From: Liquorilactobacillus uvarum DSM 19971
GTDB taxonomy: Bacteria > Bacillota > Bacilli > Lactobacillales > Lactobacillaceae
Length of the DNA stretch: 64,000 nucleotides
Direction of reading: 5' to 3'
Assembly (NCBI RefSeq): GCF_001434935.1
Contig: NZ_AZEG01000003.1
Location: 62,001-126,000 of the forward strand
Of the stretch, positions 20,069 to 29,478 are shown piece by piece. The notes under the pieces are model-generated. The model searched no databases, was not told where the DNA came from, and saw only the letters and a program-made list of their open reading frames with translations. The position numbers and the translations under genes are program-made. The first letter of the stretch is position 1; every line of letters starts with the position of its first letter.

Positions 20069-20998
20069 GTGAAAAAGAAAATACTTCTTATTGTCGGTCC
20101 GACAGCAGTTGGAAAAACTGATCTATCAATTGAATTAGCTAAAAAATTAAACGGAGAAATCATCTCTGGTGACTCAATGCAGGTTTATCGTGATTTAGAT
20201 ATTGGCACCGCAAAGGTTACAAAAGATGAAATGAAGAATGTTAAACACTATATGATTGATATCAGGAATGTCGCTGAGCGCTTTTCTGTTGCTGAATTTG
20301 TTAAAGAATGTCGCGAAAGAATCAATGATATATTGGATGCGGGTCATCTCCCGATAATTGTCGGAGGTACAGGCTTCTATCTGCAAGCATTACTGGACAA
20401 TTTTCATTTAGGAGACGATTCCTATGAAGGCTCGATGGTTGTACGTTCTAAATGGCATAAATATGCCCATGAATACGGGAAAATAAAACTTTGGGAAAAA
20501 TTAGAGGAAATCGATCCAGAAGCAGCTATTAAAATTCCTTCCAATAATGAAAGAAGGGTGGTTCGGGCTTTAGAAGTTTTTGAGAAAACAGGCAAATTAT
20601 TTTCAGATCAGAAAGATCAGGCAAGTACCGAGTTCGATCCTTTAATCATAGGGTTAAATACTGAGCGAAAAGCATTGTACGAAAGAATCAATATTCGTGT
20701 TGATTTGATGCTTAATGCGGGATTGGTTGAGGAAGCACATTGGATTTATGAAAAAGGAGGGGAACAACTCCCTGCCGGTCGAGGCATAGGTTATAAAGAA
20801 TTTTATGCGTACTTTGACGGTAAAAAAGAATTTTCAGAGGCTGTTGAGGAAATCAAGAAAAATTCCAGACACTATGCTAAACGTCAATTGACATGGTTTC
20901 GAAATAAAATGGATGTGAAATGGTTTGATGTTTTAAGTGATAAGCAAGCAAAACAAAAGATAGATAAAAAAATAAATGAATGGCTAGTCAGGGAGTAA
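20069..20998 (+). CDS. miaA: tRNA dimethylallyltransferase
   Basis: Transfers a dimethylallyl group to A37 of tRNAs that read UNN codons, the first step of ms2i6A modification. The 309-residue protein has the P-loop GPTAVGKT, SGDSMQVYRDLDIGTAK, and the GGTGFYLQAL motif. The start is GTG with AAGGGGC upstream. It is followed after six bases by ynbB, the order miaA (hfq) ynbB glnR glnA being conserved in Firmicutes; hfq is absent here. Confidence 0.95.
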   Translation: MKKKILLIVGPTAVGKTDLSIELAKKLNGEIISGDSMQVYRDLDIGTAKVTKDEMKNVKHYMIDIRNVAERFSVAEFVKECRERINDILDAGHLPIIVGGTGFYLQALLDNFHLGDDSYEGSMVVRSKWHKYAHEYGKIKLWEKLEEIDPEAAIKIPSNNERRVVRALEVFEKTGKLFSDQKDQASTEFDPLIIGLNTERKALYERINIRVDLMLNAGLVEEAHWIYEKGGEQLPAGRGIGYKEFYAYFDGKKEFSEAVEEIKKNSRHYAKRQLTWFRNKMDVKWFDVLSDKQAKQKIDKKINEWLVRE

Positions 20999-21004
20999 AT
21001 AATA

Positions 21005-22282
21005 ATGACATTTTCTTGGAAAGAGAAACTACCAGAAAAATTACAGCAAAAAATAACAGACGTTGAAAAACAAATTTCAGAAAGGTTGAGTGACATAGAT
21101 GAACAGGTTGCATATAATCAAATGCGCGTTTTAGAATGTTTTAGAAAGCATCATGTTGCAGAAGAAGATTTTGCGGGCTCGACAGGCTATGGATACGATG
21201 ATTTGGGTCGTGACAAACTTGATGCTATTTATGCCGACTATTTTCATACCGAAGATGCAATTGTGCGTCCCCAACTAATTTCAGGAACACATGCAATAAC
21301 GACAAGTTTATTTGGAATTTTGCGTCCTGAAGACACGCTCTTTTATTTGACTGGTATGCCGTATGATACAATTCAGCAGGTCATAGGTGTTGTTGGAAAT
21401 GAGCCAGGTAACATGAAAGACTATAAGATAGATTTTGATTATTCACCATTGCTCGATAATGGAGAAGTTGATTTTGAAACAGCGGGAAAAAAATTACGCG
21501 GAAATAAAAAGATAAAAGTTGTAGCCATTCAAAGATCGCGCGGGTATGCGCTACGAAAAAGTTTTACTGTTGCAAAGATCAGAAAAATGATTTCTTTTGT
21601 CCGCGAAATACTACCTGAAGTAGTTATTTTTATTGATAATTGCTACGGTGAATTTTCGGAAATACAAGAACCAACAGAATTCGGCGCTGATTTAATGGCC
21701 GGATCACTCTATAAAAATGCTGGAGCGGGAATAGCGAAAACCGGTGCTTACATTGTTGGAAAGAAAAAGTTAATAAAACAGGTGGGAAATAGGCTCAATG
21801 TCCCTGGTGCTGGTAAAAATGAAGGTGCTACAATCGGACATATTCGCGACATGTATCATGGATTTTTTATCGCTCCCAGTGTAACTGGTGACGCGATAAA
21901 GGGAGCTATTTTTACAAGTGCTTTGTTAGAAAAAATGAATTTGGATGTTTCCCCTAAATGGGATGAGCCAAGAACTGACCTAGTGCAAACAGTTAATCTT
22001 GGTAAAGCCCAAGCTATGATTGACTTTTGCAGTGCTATTCAACATTACTCACCTGTGAATTCATTTGTAGATCCTATTCCTAGTGATATGGACGGTTATG
22101 AAGATAAGGAAATAATGGCTTCTGGAAGCTTCACAGAGGGTTCAACAATTGAGTTATCGTCCGATGGTCCGATGCGAGCACCTTATACATTATATATTCA
22201 GGGAGGGCTTACTTATGCTCATGTAAAGATTGCAATCAGTAATGCGGTTAAAGAAACTTTCTTTCAGAAGAAAATCATGTAA
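21005..22282 (+). CDS. ynbB: YnbB-like PLP-dependent enzyme (methionine gamma-lyase related)
   Basis: A 425-residue fold-type I pyridoxal-phosphate protein of the aluminium-resistance/YnbB family, related to cystathionine beta-lyases. Recognisable parts are GSTGYGYDD near the N-terminus, the PLP-phosphate region SGTHAI, FIDNCYGEF for the ring-stacking and Asp positions, and the Schiff-base lysine in GSLYKNAG. The true reaction is uncertain. The end of this gene overlaps a GlnR box for the downstream glnRA operon. Function assignment is by family only. Confidence 0.85.
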   Translation: MTFSWKEKLPEKLQQKITDVEKQISERLSDIDEQVAYNQMRVLECFRKHHVAEEDFAGSTGYGYDDLGRDKLDAIYADYFHTEDAIVRPQLISGTHAITTSLFGILRPEDTLFYLTGMPYDTIQQVIGVVGNEPGNMKDYKIDFDYSPLLDNGEVDFETAGKKLRGNKKIKVVAIQRSRGYALRKSFTVAKIRKMISFVREILPEVVIFIDNCYGEFSEIQEPTEFGADLMAGSLYKNAGAGIAKTGAYIVGKKKLIKQVGNRLNVPGAGKNEGATIGHIRDMYHGFFIAPSVTGDAIKGAIFTSALLEKMNLDVSPKWDEPRTDLVQTVNLGKAQAMIDFCSAIQHYSPVNSFVDPIPSDMDGYEDKEIMASGSFTEGSTIELSSDGPMRAPYTLYIQGGLTYAHVKIAISNAVKETFFQKKIM

Positions 22283-22294
22283 GAAAAAGTAACA
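22278..22294. promoter_or_regulatory. GlnR operator
   Basis: TGTAAGAAAAAGTAACA fits the GlnR/TnrA consensus TGTNA-N7-TNACA exactly. It overlaps the ynbB stop codon and lies just upstream of the -35 box of glnR, so nitrogen-dependent autorepression of glnRA is expected. Confidence 0.8.
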
Positions 22295-22301
22295 TTGGAT
22301 G

Positions 22302-22330
22302 TTGACAATCAATTTGTGACTTGCTATGAT
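22302..22330 (+). promoter_or_regulatory. Promoter of glnRA
   Basis: Consensus TTGACA at 22302-22307 and TATGAT at 22325-22330 with a 17-base spacer. The GlnR operator ends eight bases upstream of the -35. Confidence 0.85.
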
Positions 22331-22357
22331 AGGGTCGTAGCTTAGAGGAGGGTTGTT

Positions 22358-22747
22358 ATGAAAGAAAAGGAACTCAGACGCTCGCTGGCTGTCTTGCCAA
22401 TTGGGACTGTTATGAAGCTTACAAATCTTTCGGCCAGACAGATTAGATATTATGAAGAGCAGCAGTTGGTAACGCCTAAGAGGAATGAAGGAAATCGACG
22501 AATGTATTCTTTGAACGATATTGATCGATTGCTAGAAATTAGGGATTTCCTTGATGAGGGTATCAATATGGCAGGTATCAAACATATTTATGATGACGAA
22601 GCACGGAAGAAAGCACAGAAGAAAGCACAGTTGGAAAAACCGCTAACTGACACTGATGTTCGCAAGATATTGCATGATGAATTCATGTCTGTCAGTGGTT
22701 TGGCACGGGACGATGAGTTTTCTTTCAAACATAACAAGAACTTCTAA
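22358..22747 (+). CDS. glnR: GlnR, MerR-family nitrogen repressor
   Basis: Transcriptional repressor that shuts off glutamine synthetase and related genes under nitrogen excess. The 129-residue protein has an N-terminal MerR helix-turn-helix (MKLTNLSARQIRYYEEQ and following wing), then a dimerisation helix and a variable C-terminal tail that in B. subtilis is autoinhibitory and responds to feedback-inhibited GlnA. GGAGGG precedes the ATG. It is co-transcribed with glnA, 23 bases downstream. Confidence 0.94.
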   Translation: MKEKELRRSLAVLPIGTVMKLTNLSARQIRYYEEQQLVTPKRNEGNRRMYSLNDIDRLLEIRDFLDEGINMAGIKHIYDDEARKKAQKKAQLEKPLTDTDVRKILHDEFMSVSGLARDDEFSFKHNKNF

Positions 22748-22770
22748 TTCCAGATAAGGAGTGATTCACA

Positions 22771-24114
22771 ATGGTAAAACCTAGTTATACGAAGGATGAC
22801 ATTCGAAAAATCGCGAAAGATGAAAATGTTAAATTCCTGCGCTTGATGTTTACGGATTTATATGGTGTTATTAAAAATGTTGAGGTTCCAATCAGTCAAC
22901 TAGATAAGCTTTTAGATGACAAATTGATGTTTGATGGTTCTTCAATCGATGGTTTTGTCCGCATTGAAGAGAGTGATATGTGGTTGTATCCTGATCTTTC
23001 AACATGGATGATTTTTCCGTGGGGGAACGAGCATGGCAAAGTTGCTCGAATTATTTGTGAAGTTTATAACGCCGACCGTACACCTTTTATTGGCGATCCC
23101 CGTAACAATTTAATTCGCGTTCTTTCTGAAATGAAAAAATTAGGTTTTACTGAATTTAATATTGGGCCCGAACCAGAATTTTTCTTGTTCAAGCTTGATC
23201 CTCAAACTGGAAAACCAACAACGGATTTAAATGATAAGGGAAGTTATTTTGATTTAGCTCCAATAGATCTTGGTGAAAATTGCCGACGCGATATTGTACT
23301 TGAACTTGAAAGTATGGGCTTTGATGTTGAAGCTTCTCATCATGAAGTTGCACCAGGACAACATGAAATCGACTTTAAGTACGCGGATGCGTTGCATGCA
23401 TGTGATAACATCCAGACATTCAAGTTGGTTGTTAAAACAGTTGCAAGGAAACATGGTTTGCATGCAACTTTCATGCCTAAACCATTAGATCGAATCAATG
23501 GTTCAGGTATGCATATCAACATGTCACTGTTTAACAAGGAAGGCAATGCATTCTTTGATGAAAATGGCGAGATGCAGTTGTCTGAAAATGCACGTCACTT
23601 CCTTGGTGGGCTTTTGAAGCATGCACGTAGCTTTACAGCTGTCACGAATCCAACGGTTAACTCATATAAGAGATTGGTTCCTGGCTATGAAGCACCTGTT
23701 TATGTTGCATGGTCCGGACGTAACCGTTCACCGCTTGTTCGTGTTCCAATTGCTCGTGGATTGTCTACTCGTCTTGAATTGCGTAGTGTTGATCCTTCAG
23801 CAAATCCGTATTTAGCAATTGCATCAATTCTTGAAGCTGGTCTTGATGGACTGCGTAATAAGATCGAACCGCCTAAACCAGTTGATCGCAATATCTATGT
23901 TATGGATAAAGAAGAACGCGAAGCAAATGGCATTACAGATTTACCATCAACATTGCATAATGCTTTAAAGGCACTTGAAAAAGATGAAGTTATTGCAAAA
24001 TCAATGGGGCCGCATTTGTATCAGAGTTTTCTTGAAGGTAAACGTCTTGAATGGGGTGCATATCGTCAAGAAGTGTCACAATGGGAAAGAGATCAATACT
24101 TAGAATTATATTAA
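22771..24114 (+). CDS. glnA: Glutamine synthetase type I
   Basis: Makes glutamine from glutamate, ammonia and ATP. The 447-residue protein is a GSI-alpha type: FDGSSIDGF, the ATP/Glu-site [17 protein letters not shown], and no adenylylation-site tyrosine extension, as expected for enzymes controlled by feedback inhibition and GlnR rather than by adenylylation. It follows glnR in the operon and is ended by the strong terminator at 24164. Confidence 0.97.
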   Translation: MVKPSYTKDDIRKIAKDENVKFLRLMFTDLYGVIKNVEVPISQLDKLLDDKLMFDGSSIDGFVRIEESDMWLYPDLSTWMIFPWGNEHGKVARIICEVYNADRTPFIGDPRNNLIRVLSEMKKLGFTEFNIGPEPEFFLFKLDPQTGKPTTDLNDKGSYFDLAPIDLGENCRRDIVLELESMGFDVEASHHEVAPGQHEIDFKYADALHACDNIQTFKLVVKTVARKHGLHATFMPKPLDRINGSGMHINMSLFNKEGNAFFDENGEMQLSENARHFLGGLLKHARSFTAVTNPTVNSYKRLVPGYEAPVYVAWSGRNRSPLVRVPIARGLSTRLELRSVDPSANPYLAIASILEAGLDGLRNKIEPPKPVDRNIYVMDKEEREANGITDLPSTLHNALKALEKDEVIAKSMGPHLYQSFLEGKRLEWGAYRQEVSQWERDQYLELY

Positions 24115-24163
24115 GCTCGCTATCTAAGTGTTCCTGATTACTTAAAATAAAAATATTTGAGAG

Positions 24164-24220
24164 AATTAAAAGAACACCAGCGTATTCGTGAATTGTGAAT
24201 GTGCTGGTGTTCTTTTAATT
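24164..24220. terminator. Terminator between glnA and the SOS-type gene
   Basis: An 18-base perfect stem (AATTAAAAGAACACCAGC with its complement), extended by a short ATTC/GAAT helix, flanked by A and T runs so it can work for both convergent transcripts. Confidence 0.9.
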
Positions 24221-24234
24221 TTAGATAGATCATT

Positions 24235-24552
24235 TTACGCTAAAGCAACATACTTTATCTGTTTTAAATTTACCAAATAAGAAATACTAGTTGAAGAAGT
24301 ATCCAATTTGAAGTAATTTTTTTTGTCTCTATTGTGAGTAATATAGCCTGTCACCAAAAATTCATCATTTTTTGGGTCAAGTAAACAAAGCTTAACCATT
24401 TTATGTTTTTTGATAGCCTGGTCAATGAAAAAATTTAATTGAAATTCAGGCATTTGTCTTAAAGAACTATGTTTCTTCACTTCTGCAAGAGTGAATTGAT
24501 TTTGGAGTGTGTGGGTTAATTGCTGAAAAGTTGTCTTTTTAAGTTCAAGCAT
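24235..24552 (-). CDS. Small SOS-regulated protein, possibly YolD-like
   Basis: A 105-residue soluble protein with a Leu/Lys/Gln-rich N-terminal half and a C-terminal half (about 55-105) that reads as a small beta-barrel: LCLLDPKNDEFLVTGYI, a short loop, then YLVNLKQIKYV. That pattern resembles YolD-like proteins, partners of Y-family polymerases, but I only recognise it weakly. ATG 24552 is set by AAAGGAG. What is clear is its control: a vegetative promoter with two LexA boxes lies directly upstream (24569-24618), so it should be induced by DNA damage. No polymerase gene is adjacent. Confidence 0.75.
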   Translation of the reverse strand: MLELKKTTFQQLTHTLQNQFTLAEVKKHSSLRQMPEFQLNFFIDQAIKKHKMVKLCLLDPKNDEFLVTGYITHNRDKKNYFKLDTSSTSISYLVNLKQIKYVALA

Positions 24553-24568
24553 GATATAACTCCTTTCA

Positions 24569-24618
24569 GAACAAATGTTCGATAATGCTATTATAAGAAC
24601 AAACGTTCGAATTTGCAA
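24569..24618 (-). promoter_or_regulatory. LexA-controlled promoter with two SOS boxes
   Basis: On the minus strand TTGCAA (24618-24613) and TATAAT (24595-24590) are 17 bases apart. One box, CGAACGTTTGTTC (24609-24597), fills the spacer and another, CGAACATTTGTTC (24581-24569), lies just after the -10. Both fit the Gram-positive LexA/DinR consensus CGAAC-N4-GTTC. Confidence 0.88.
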
Positions 24619-24734
24619 GAGGTATTTAAGCTTAAATGAAATAATAATTGAAATTTGCTAAGATATGCTTGAAAAAAAGTGTAAAATAGCACATTATAAA
24701 ATTAATACATTATTTTAGAGGGGAAATTAAAGAC

Positions 24735-25355
24735 ATGTCTAAAAGGGGAATGCTGATTGTACTATCTGGTCCTTCGGGAGTAGGAAAGGGAACGGTGAGA
24801 AAAGCTATTTTTGAGCAAGATGGCAATAAGTTTCATTATTCTATTTCGATGACTACGAGGGCTATGAGGCCTGGTGAAGTTAATGGCCGCGATTACTTTT
24901 TTGTTTCAAAGGAGCAGTTTGAAAATGAAATTTCCTCAGGTGGTATGTTGGAATACGCACGATATGTTGACAATTATTATGGTACACCATTAAAATATGT
25001 TAATGAAATGCTTGACAGTGGGAAAGATGTTTTTCTGGAAATCGAGGTCAACGGTGCCATGCAAGTTAGGGAAAAGTCTCCCGATGGCCTATTCATCTTC
25101 TTAACACCGCCGGATTTAATGGAATTACGCCATCGGATTATTGAAAGAGGAACAGATGATCTGGCAACGATCGATAAACGCATGGAAAAAGCGGTCGATG
25201 AAATTGAGATGATGCAGAATTATGATTACGCCGTTGTTAATGATGAAGTTCCAGCTGCTGTCGAGAAGATCAAAACAATTATTCGCGCAGAGCGCTGGCG
25301 CGTAAAACGCTTTTTACCAGACTATAAAAAACAACTAGGAGATGTTTTAAAATGA
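24735..25355 (+). CDS. gmk: Guanylate kinase
   Basis: Phosphorylates GMP to GDP with ATP, feeding GTP and dGTP synthesis, and a target of (p)ppGpp in Firmicutes. The 206 residues carry the P-loop GPSGVGKGT, the GMP-binding [17 protein letters not shown] stretch and a C-terminal lid region. GAGGGG precedes the ATG. Its stop codon overlaps the rpoZ start (ATGA), so the pair is translationally coupled. Confidence 0.96.
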   Translation: MSKRGMLIVLSGPSGVGKGTVRKAIFEQDGNKFHYSISMTTRAMRPGEVNGRDYFFVSKEQFENEISSGGMLEYARYVDNYYGTPLKYVNEMLDSGKDVFLEIEVNGAMQVREKSPDGLFIFLTPPDLMELRHRIIERGTDDLATIDKRMEKAVDEIEMMQNYDYAVVNDEVPAAVEKIKTIIRAERWRVKRFLPDYKKQLGDVLK

Positions 25356-25564
25356 TTTTATATCCATCTGTTGATGACTTGTTAGAAAAGGTTGATTCAC
25401 GTTATTCACTGATTATGTTGGCTAGCAAAAGAGCGCATGAACTTGATGCCGGTGCTTTGCCAATGTTGAGTGAATATAAGTCAGTAAAAAACGTTGGTAA
25501 GGCGTTGGAGGAAGTTGTAAGTGGTGATTTAATTATTGATCCTGATGAACGTGAAAAAGTGTGA
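25352..25564 (+). CDS. rpoZ: RNA polymerase omega subunit
   Basis: Small subunit that helps assemble and stabilise the RNA polymerase core. The 70-residue protein begins with [11 protein letters not shown] and contains the [16 protein letters not shown] block typical of omega. It overlaps gmk by four bases. Its transcript is followed by a large hairpin at 25598-25706. Confidence 0.94.
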   Translation: MILYPSVDDLLEKVDSRYSLIMLASKRAHELDAGALPMLSEYKSVKNVGKALEEVVSGDLIIDPDEREKV

Positions 25565-25597
25565 TTTTAGACAGGCGAGTTAAAGCTTAATTGCAGC

Positions 25598-25706
25598 AGA
25601 TAAGAGAATCGAGATAAAATCGACATGTGTGTTGTGTACTGAATGCTATTTATTTCAGTACAGTGGGCATTGGTGTGATTTGTCATGATTCTCTTATTTT
25701 TGCTAT
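25598..25706 (+). terminator. Large two-level hairpin with U tract after rpoZ
   Basis: An outer stem (AGATAAGAGAATC region with GATTCTCTTAT) encloses about 75 bases that contain an inner perfect stem TGTACTGAA/TTCAGTACA and is followed by TTTTT. It can end the gmk-rpoZ transcript. The enclosed domain is larger than an ordinary terminator loop and may be a small structured RNA. Confidence 0.65.
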
Positions 25707-25834
25707 CTGGGAACTTGTTTTTCAATGTTTATTCATGCATTTTTGTAGTAAAGGGTAATTTTACAGATGAAAGTCTTAAAAAAGAAATTTAAAATTGATA
25801 CAATGAAGAGGACGATCTTAAAGGGGGAAACAAC

Positions 25835-27022
25835 GTGAAAAATAAACACGTAGCGGTGTATATAACAGGAGGAATAGCAGCTTATAAAGCAGCTTATTTT
25901 GTGAGGGCTTTAGTTAAGGAAGGTGCGCAAGTTAAAGTTGCAATGACTAAGGCTGCAACTGATTTTATTACACCGATGACGTTAAAAACACTGAGCAGAA
26001 ATCGTGTTTATACCGATGATATGTTAGCTTACGATGAAATTGTGCCACATATTGAAATAGCTGATTGGTCCGATGAGGCAGTTATTATTCCTGCAACAGC
26101 TAATGTTATCGCTAAAATGGCTCATGGATTGGCAGATGATTTTGTTACAAGTGCGTTGTTAGCCTCGAATTGCCCTAAGTTTGTTATTCCAGCCATGAAT
26201 GAAAAAATGCTTAACAATGAAGCTACTGTTCGGAACATTAAGTGTTTAAAAGCAGATGGTATCAACGTGCTGGAGCCGGATGTTGGTTTTTTGGCAGAGG
26301 GCTATGAAGGAAAAGGACGTTTACCTGCAACAACAGTTATTTTAGAATGGATAAATCAAAAAAGTAAACATGCGGTACTGGACGATATGAGAGGGAAAAG
26401 AGTTCTTATCACAGCTGGTAAAACAGTTGAAGCAATTGATCCAGTAAGATATATCACAAACCATTCGACGGGCAAAATGGGTTATGCATTAGCTCAAGAA
26501 GCTGTAGAAAGAGGAGCAGAAGTAACGTTAATTTCCGGACCAACTGATCTTCCAAAAGTTCCCAAAGTTAAGTTTATACCAATTAACACAACTTCCGAAA
26601 TGGCAAGAGAAGTTAATCGCTGTTTTGAACAGATTGACATCGTAGTTATGGCTGCAGCTGTCTCTGATTATCGGGTTGAAAAACCTGCAACTCAAAAGAT
26701 AAAAAAGAAGAGTGACACACTGGAAATGAAATTAATTAAAAATGTTGATATTTTAAAAGATTTAGGTCGGAAAAAGAAAAAGCAGATACTAGTTGGTTTT
26801 GCGGCTGAAACACAAAATCTCAGAGAGAATGCTGCACGGAAAATGCAAGAAAAAAATTTAGACTTATTAATTGCAAATGATGTTTCACGCAGAGACATAG
26901 GCTTTGGAAGCGATCAAAATGAAGTGCTTTTTCTACGTCCGGGTCATGAACCACTTTTAATCGGTAAAAATGACAAGAAAAAGATAGCGCAAAGAGTGTT
27001 TGATTGCATAATGGATTTTTGA
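25835..27022 (+). CDS. coaBC: Bifunctional phosphopantothenoylcysteine decarboxylase/phosphopantothenate-cysteine ligase
   Basis: Catalyses two successive steps of coenzyme A synthesis. The 395-residue fusion has the FMN-binding CoaC domain (ITGGIAAYKA at the start, PAMNEKML with the catalytic region, residues 1 to about 185) and the CoaB ligase domain (ITAGKTVEAIDPVRYITNHSTGKMG onward, with AAVSDYR). The start is GTG after AAAGGGGG. It is 16 bases from the proposed priA start, and the rpoZ-coaBC-priA-fmt-rsmB order is conserved in Firmicutes. Confidence 0.95.
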   Translation: MKNKHVAVYITGGIAAYKAAYFVRALVKEGAQVKVAMTKAATDFITPMTLKTLSRNRVYTDDMLAYDEIVPHIEIADWSDEAVIIPATANVIAKMAHGLADDFVTSALLASNCPKFVIPAMNEKMLNNEATVRNIKCLKADGINVLEPDVGFLAEGYEGKGRLPATTVILEWINQKSKHAVLDDMRGKRVLITAGKTVEAIDPVRYITNHSTGKMGYALAQEAVERGAEVTLISGPTDLPKVPKVKFIPINTTSEMAREVNRCFEQIDIVVMAAAVSDYRVEKPATQKIKKKSDTLEMKLIKNVDILKDLGRKKKKQILVGFAAETQNLRENAARKMQEKNLDLLIANDVSRRDIGFGSDQNEVLFLRPGHEPLLIGKNDKKKIAQRVFDCIMDF

Positions 27023-27038
27023 AAGAAGGTCGTTTAAC

Positions 27039-29456
27039 ATTACACAGTATGCAGAAATAATTGTAGACGTACCGACTATGCAAACAGATAAACCTTTCAC
27101 GTACAAAGTGGATGAACATTTAAAAGATCGAATCACCGTTGGAATGCGAGTTGTTGTTCCTTTTGGAAAAGGCAATCGTCTGATTCAAGGGTTTGTCGTT
27201 CGGATTTTTGATAATGCAAAGTATCAAGGTGAGTTGAAAAAAATTATTTCAGTTATCGATTTAGCTCCTGTATTGAATGAAGAATGTTTGAAGATGGCTG
27301 AATGGATGGCGAGAGATACTTTTTCTTTTCGAATAAGCTGCATGCAGGCAATGCTTCCTAGCGCAATGCGGGCGCAGTATCAAAAAAAACTGGTTTTATT
27401 ATCAAAAGACGTAAATGGAGATGTAAAAACTTTTTTTTCAGGAGAGAATGAAAAAGATTTTGATGAACAAAAAATCCCAACTAAAATATTGGGTCAGCTG
27501 ATTAAAGCACGTCAACAGAATAAAGTTGAAATTCGTTATTTGGTTAAAGATAGGGCACGAGTGAAAAAAGTAAATGTGATAAAATCAGTCTTAACGAGTG
27601 CAGGGATCGAAAGAGAAAGAGCAGCGTTGAGAGCGAATGCAGATAATTTAAAAAGGTTGTTAAATTTCTTGGAATCCCATTCTCAAAAAATGATATCTCA
27701 GCTTCAGGTGGAAAAAGAAACTGGTTTGGCTTCCGGTGTATTTCAAACTGCCGAAAAAAAAGGATGGTTAGTCCGTAAAAAAATTGAACAATATCGAGAT
27801 CCAAGAGAACATCTCGCTGTTAAACGGACTGTGCCAAAAAAACTTACTTTTCAGCAAAATCATGCCGTTGAAGCGGTAGTTAAAGAGGCAAAAAACGAAA
27901 ATGCGACGGTATTTCTTTTGCAAGGAGTTACTGGAAGTGGAAAAACTGAGGTATATCTTCAGGTTATAGCTAATGTATTAATGAATAAGAAGACGGCTTT
28001 GATGCTTGTTCCAGAAATAGCATTGACTCCACAAATGGTTGAACGTGTAACGTCGCGTTTTGGCAAAAAAGTAGCATTGCTTCATAGTGGTCTATCAAAT
28101 GGGGAAAGATTTGATGAGTGGCGACGAATAGAGAAAAATGAGGCCCAGGTTGTCGTTGGAGCACGTTCAGCAATTTTTGCACCATTGAAAAATATTGGAA
28201 TTATTATTATAGATGAAGAACATGAGACAAGTTACAAGCAGGACAATATGCCACGTTATCATGCACGAGACGTGGCTAAATGGCGGGCAGTATATCATCA
28301 TTGCCCTGTGCTGTTAGGTAGCGCTACTCCTTCGTTAGAGTCAAGGGCGCGGGCTCAAAAGGGAGTATATCGTTGGCTGCATATGGATACACGTATTAAT
28401 AAGCAGCCTCTTCCACAAGTTACAGTCATTGATATGCGGCAAGAAGCACATTTTTCTAATAATATGATTTTTTCAAAAACAATGATTGCAAGTATTCAGC
28501 AAACACTTCAGCGCAATGAACAAATTATTTTAATGCTGAATCGACGGGGATATTCCTCTTTTATGATGTGTCGTGACTGCGGTTTTGTTTTAAAATGTCC
28601 CAATTGTGATATCTCGTTGACCTTGCATATGGATACTCATTCTATGAAATGCCATTACTGCGGCCATGAGGAGCCGATACCGCATGTTTGTCCTAGTTGT
28701 AATGGTAAGAGAATCAGATATTATGGAACAGGTACTCAGCAGGTAGAGGCTGAACTGCAAAAAATATTTAATAAAGCACGAATTTTAAGAATGGACGTTG
28801 ATACGACTCGCCGAAAGGGTGCACATACGCAAATTCTGAACAAATTTGGACGGCATGAAGCTGATATTTTGTTAGGAACTCAGATGATTGCCAAAGGTTT
28901 AGATTATCCCAATGTTACACTTGTGGGTGTTTTAAATGCTGATACAGCTCTAGGAATGGCCGATTTTCGTGCAAGTGAAAAAACATTTCAACTGTTAACG
29001 CAAGTTAGCGGAAGGGCAGGACGAGCGGACAAAAAAGGTGAAGTGATTATCCAAACATATAATCCTGATCATTATGCTATTCGCTTGGCAAAAGAGCAAA
29101 ACTACGAATTTTTCTTCAGAAAAGAAATGTCAATTCGACATCAAGGTGTATACCCACCTTATTATTACACGGTTCAAATCACTGCTAGTTCACGTGATGA
29201 AGGGCAGGCTGCCAAGAAAATGTATCAAATTTATGGTGAAATAAAAAAGCATCTCAGTTCAAAAGCTGTGATTTTGGGGCCTACGCCACAAGCTGTTGCC
29301 AGAATCAACAACAGATATTTTTATCAAATAATAGTGAAATATAAGCGCGAGAATGAAATGTTTGCATATTTAGATGATGTGTTGCATAAGAGTCAAAAAG
29401 ATGAACGAAATGGGATTAAAATAATGATTGATAGGGAACCACTGAGTTTCGTCTAA
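27039..29456 (+). CDS. priA: Primosomal protein N' (replication restart helicase PriA), probable ATT start
   Basis: 3'-5' helicase that rebuilds the replisome at stalled forks. Visible parts are the N-terminal 3'BD domain, the Walker A motif GVTGSGKTEVY, the DEEH box, GSATPSLES, and the zinc cluster CRDCGFVLKCPNC with CHYCG and CPSC. Homologues start about 13 residues before the first ATG (27078): the upstream codons give TQYAEIIVDVPT, which fits PriA. The only plausible initiation codon there is ATT at 27039, nine bases after AGAAGG, giving 805 residues. With ATG 27078 the protein would be 792 residues and lack a strand of the 3'BD and a ribosome binding site. Confidence 0.9.
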   Translation: MTQYAEIIVDVPTMQTDKPFTYKVDEHLKDRITVGMRVVVPFGKGNRLIQGFVVRIFDNAKYQGELKKIISVIDLAPVLNEECLKMAEWMARDTFSFRISCMQAMLPSAMRAQYQKKLVLLSKDVNGDVKTFFSGENEKDFDEQKIPTKILGQLIKARQQNKVEIRYLVKDRARVKKVNVIKSVLTSAGIERERAALRANADNLKRLLNFLESHSQKMISQLQVEKETGLASGVFQTAEKKGWLVRKKIEQYRDPREHLAVKRTVPKKLTFQQNHAVEAVVKEAKNENATVFLLQGVTGSGKTEVYLQVIANVLMNKKTALMLVPEIALTPQMVERVTSRFGKKVALLHSGLSNGERFDEWRRIEKNEAQVVVGARSAIFAPLKNIGIIIIDEEHETSYKQDNMPRYHARDVAKWRAVYHHCPVLLGSATPSLESRARAQKGVYRWLHMDTRINKQPLPQVTVIDMRQEAHFSNNMIFSKTMIASIQQTLQRNEQIILMLNRRGYSSFMMCRDCGFVLKCPNCDISLTLHMDTHSMKCHYCGHEEPIPHVCPSCNGKRIRYYGTGTQQVEAELQKIFNKARILRMDVDTTRRKGAHTQILNKFGRHEADILLGTQMIAKGLDYPNVTLVGVLNADTALGMADFRASEKTFQLLTQVSGRAGRADKKGEVIIQTYNPDHYAIRLAKEQNYEFFFRKEMSIRHQGVYPPYYYTVQITASSRDEGQAAKKMYQIYGEIKKHLSSKAVILGPTPQAVARINNRYFYQIIVKYKRENEMFAYLDDVLHKSQKDERNGIKIMIDREPLSFV

Positions 29457-29478
29457 TAAAAAGAATGGGGAATATAAA

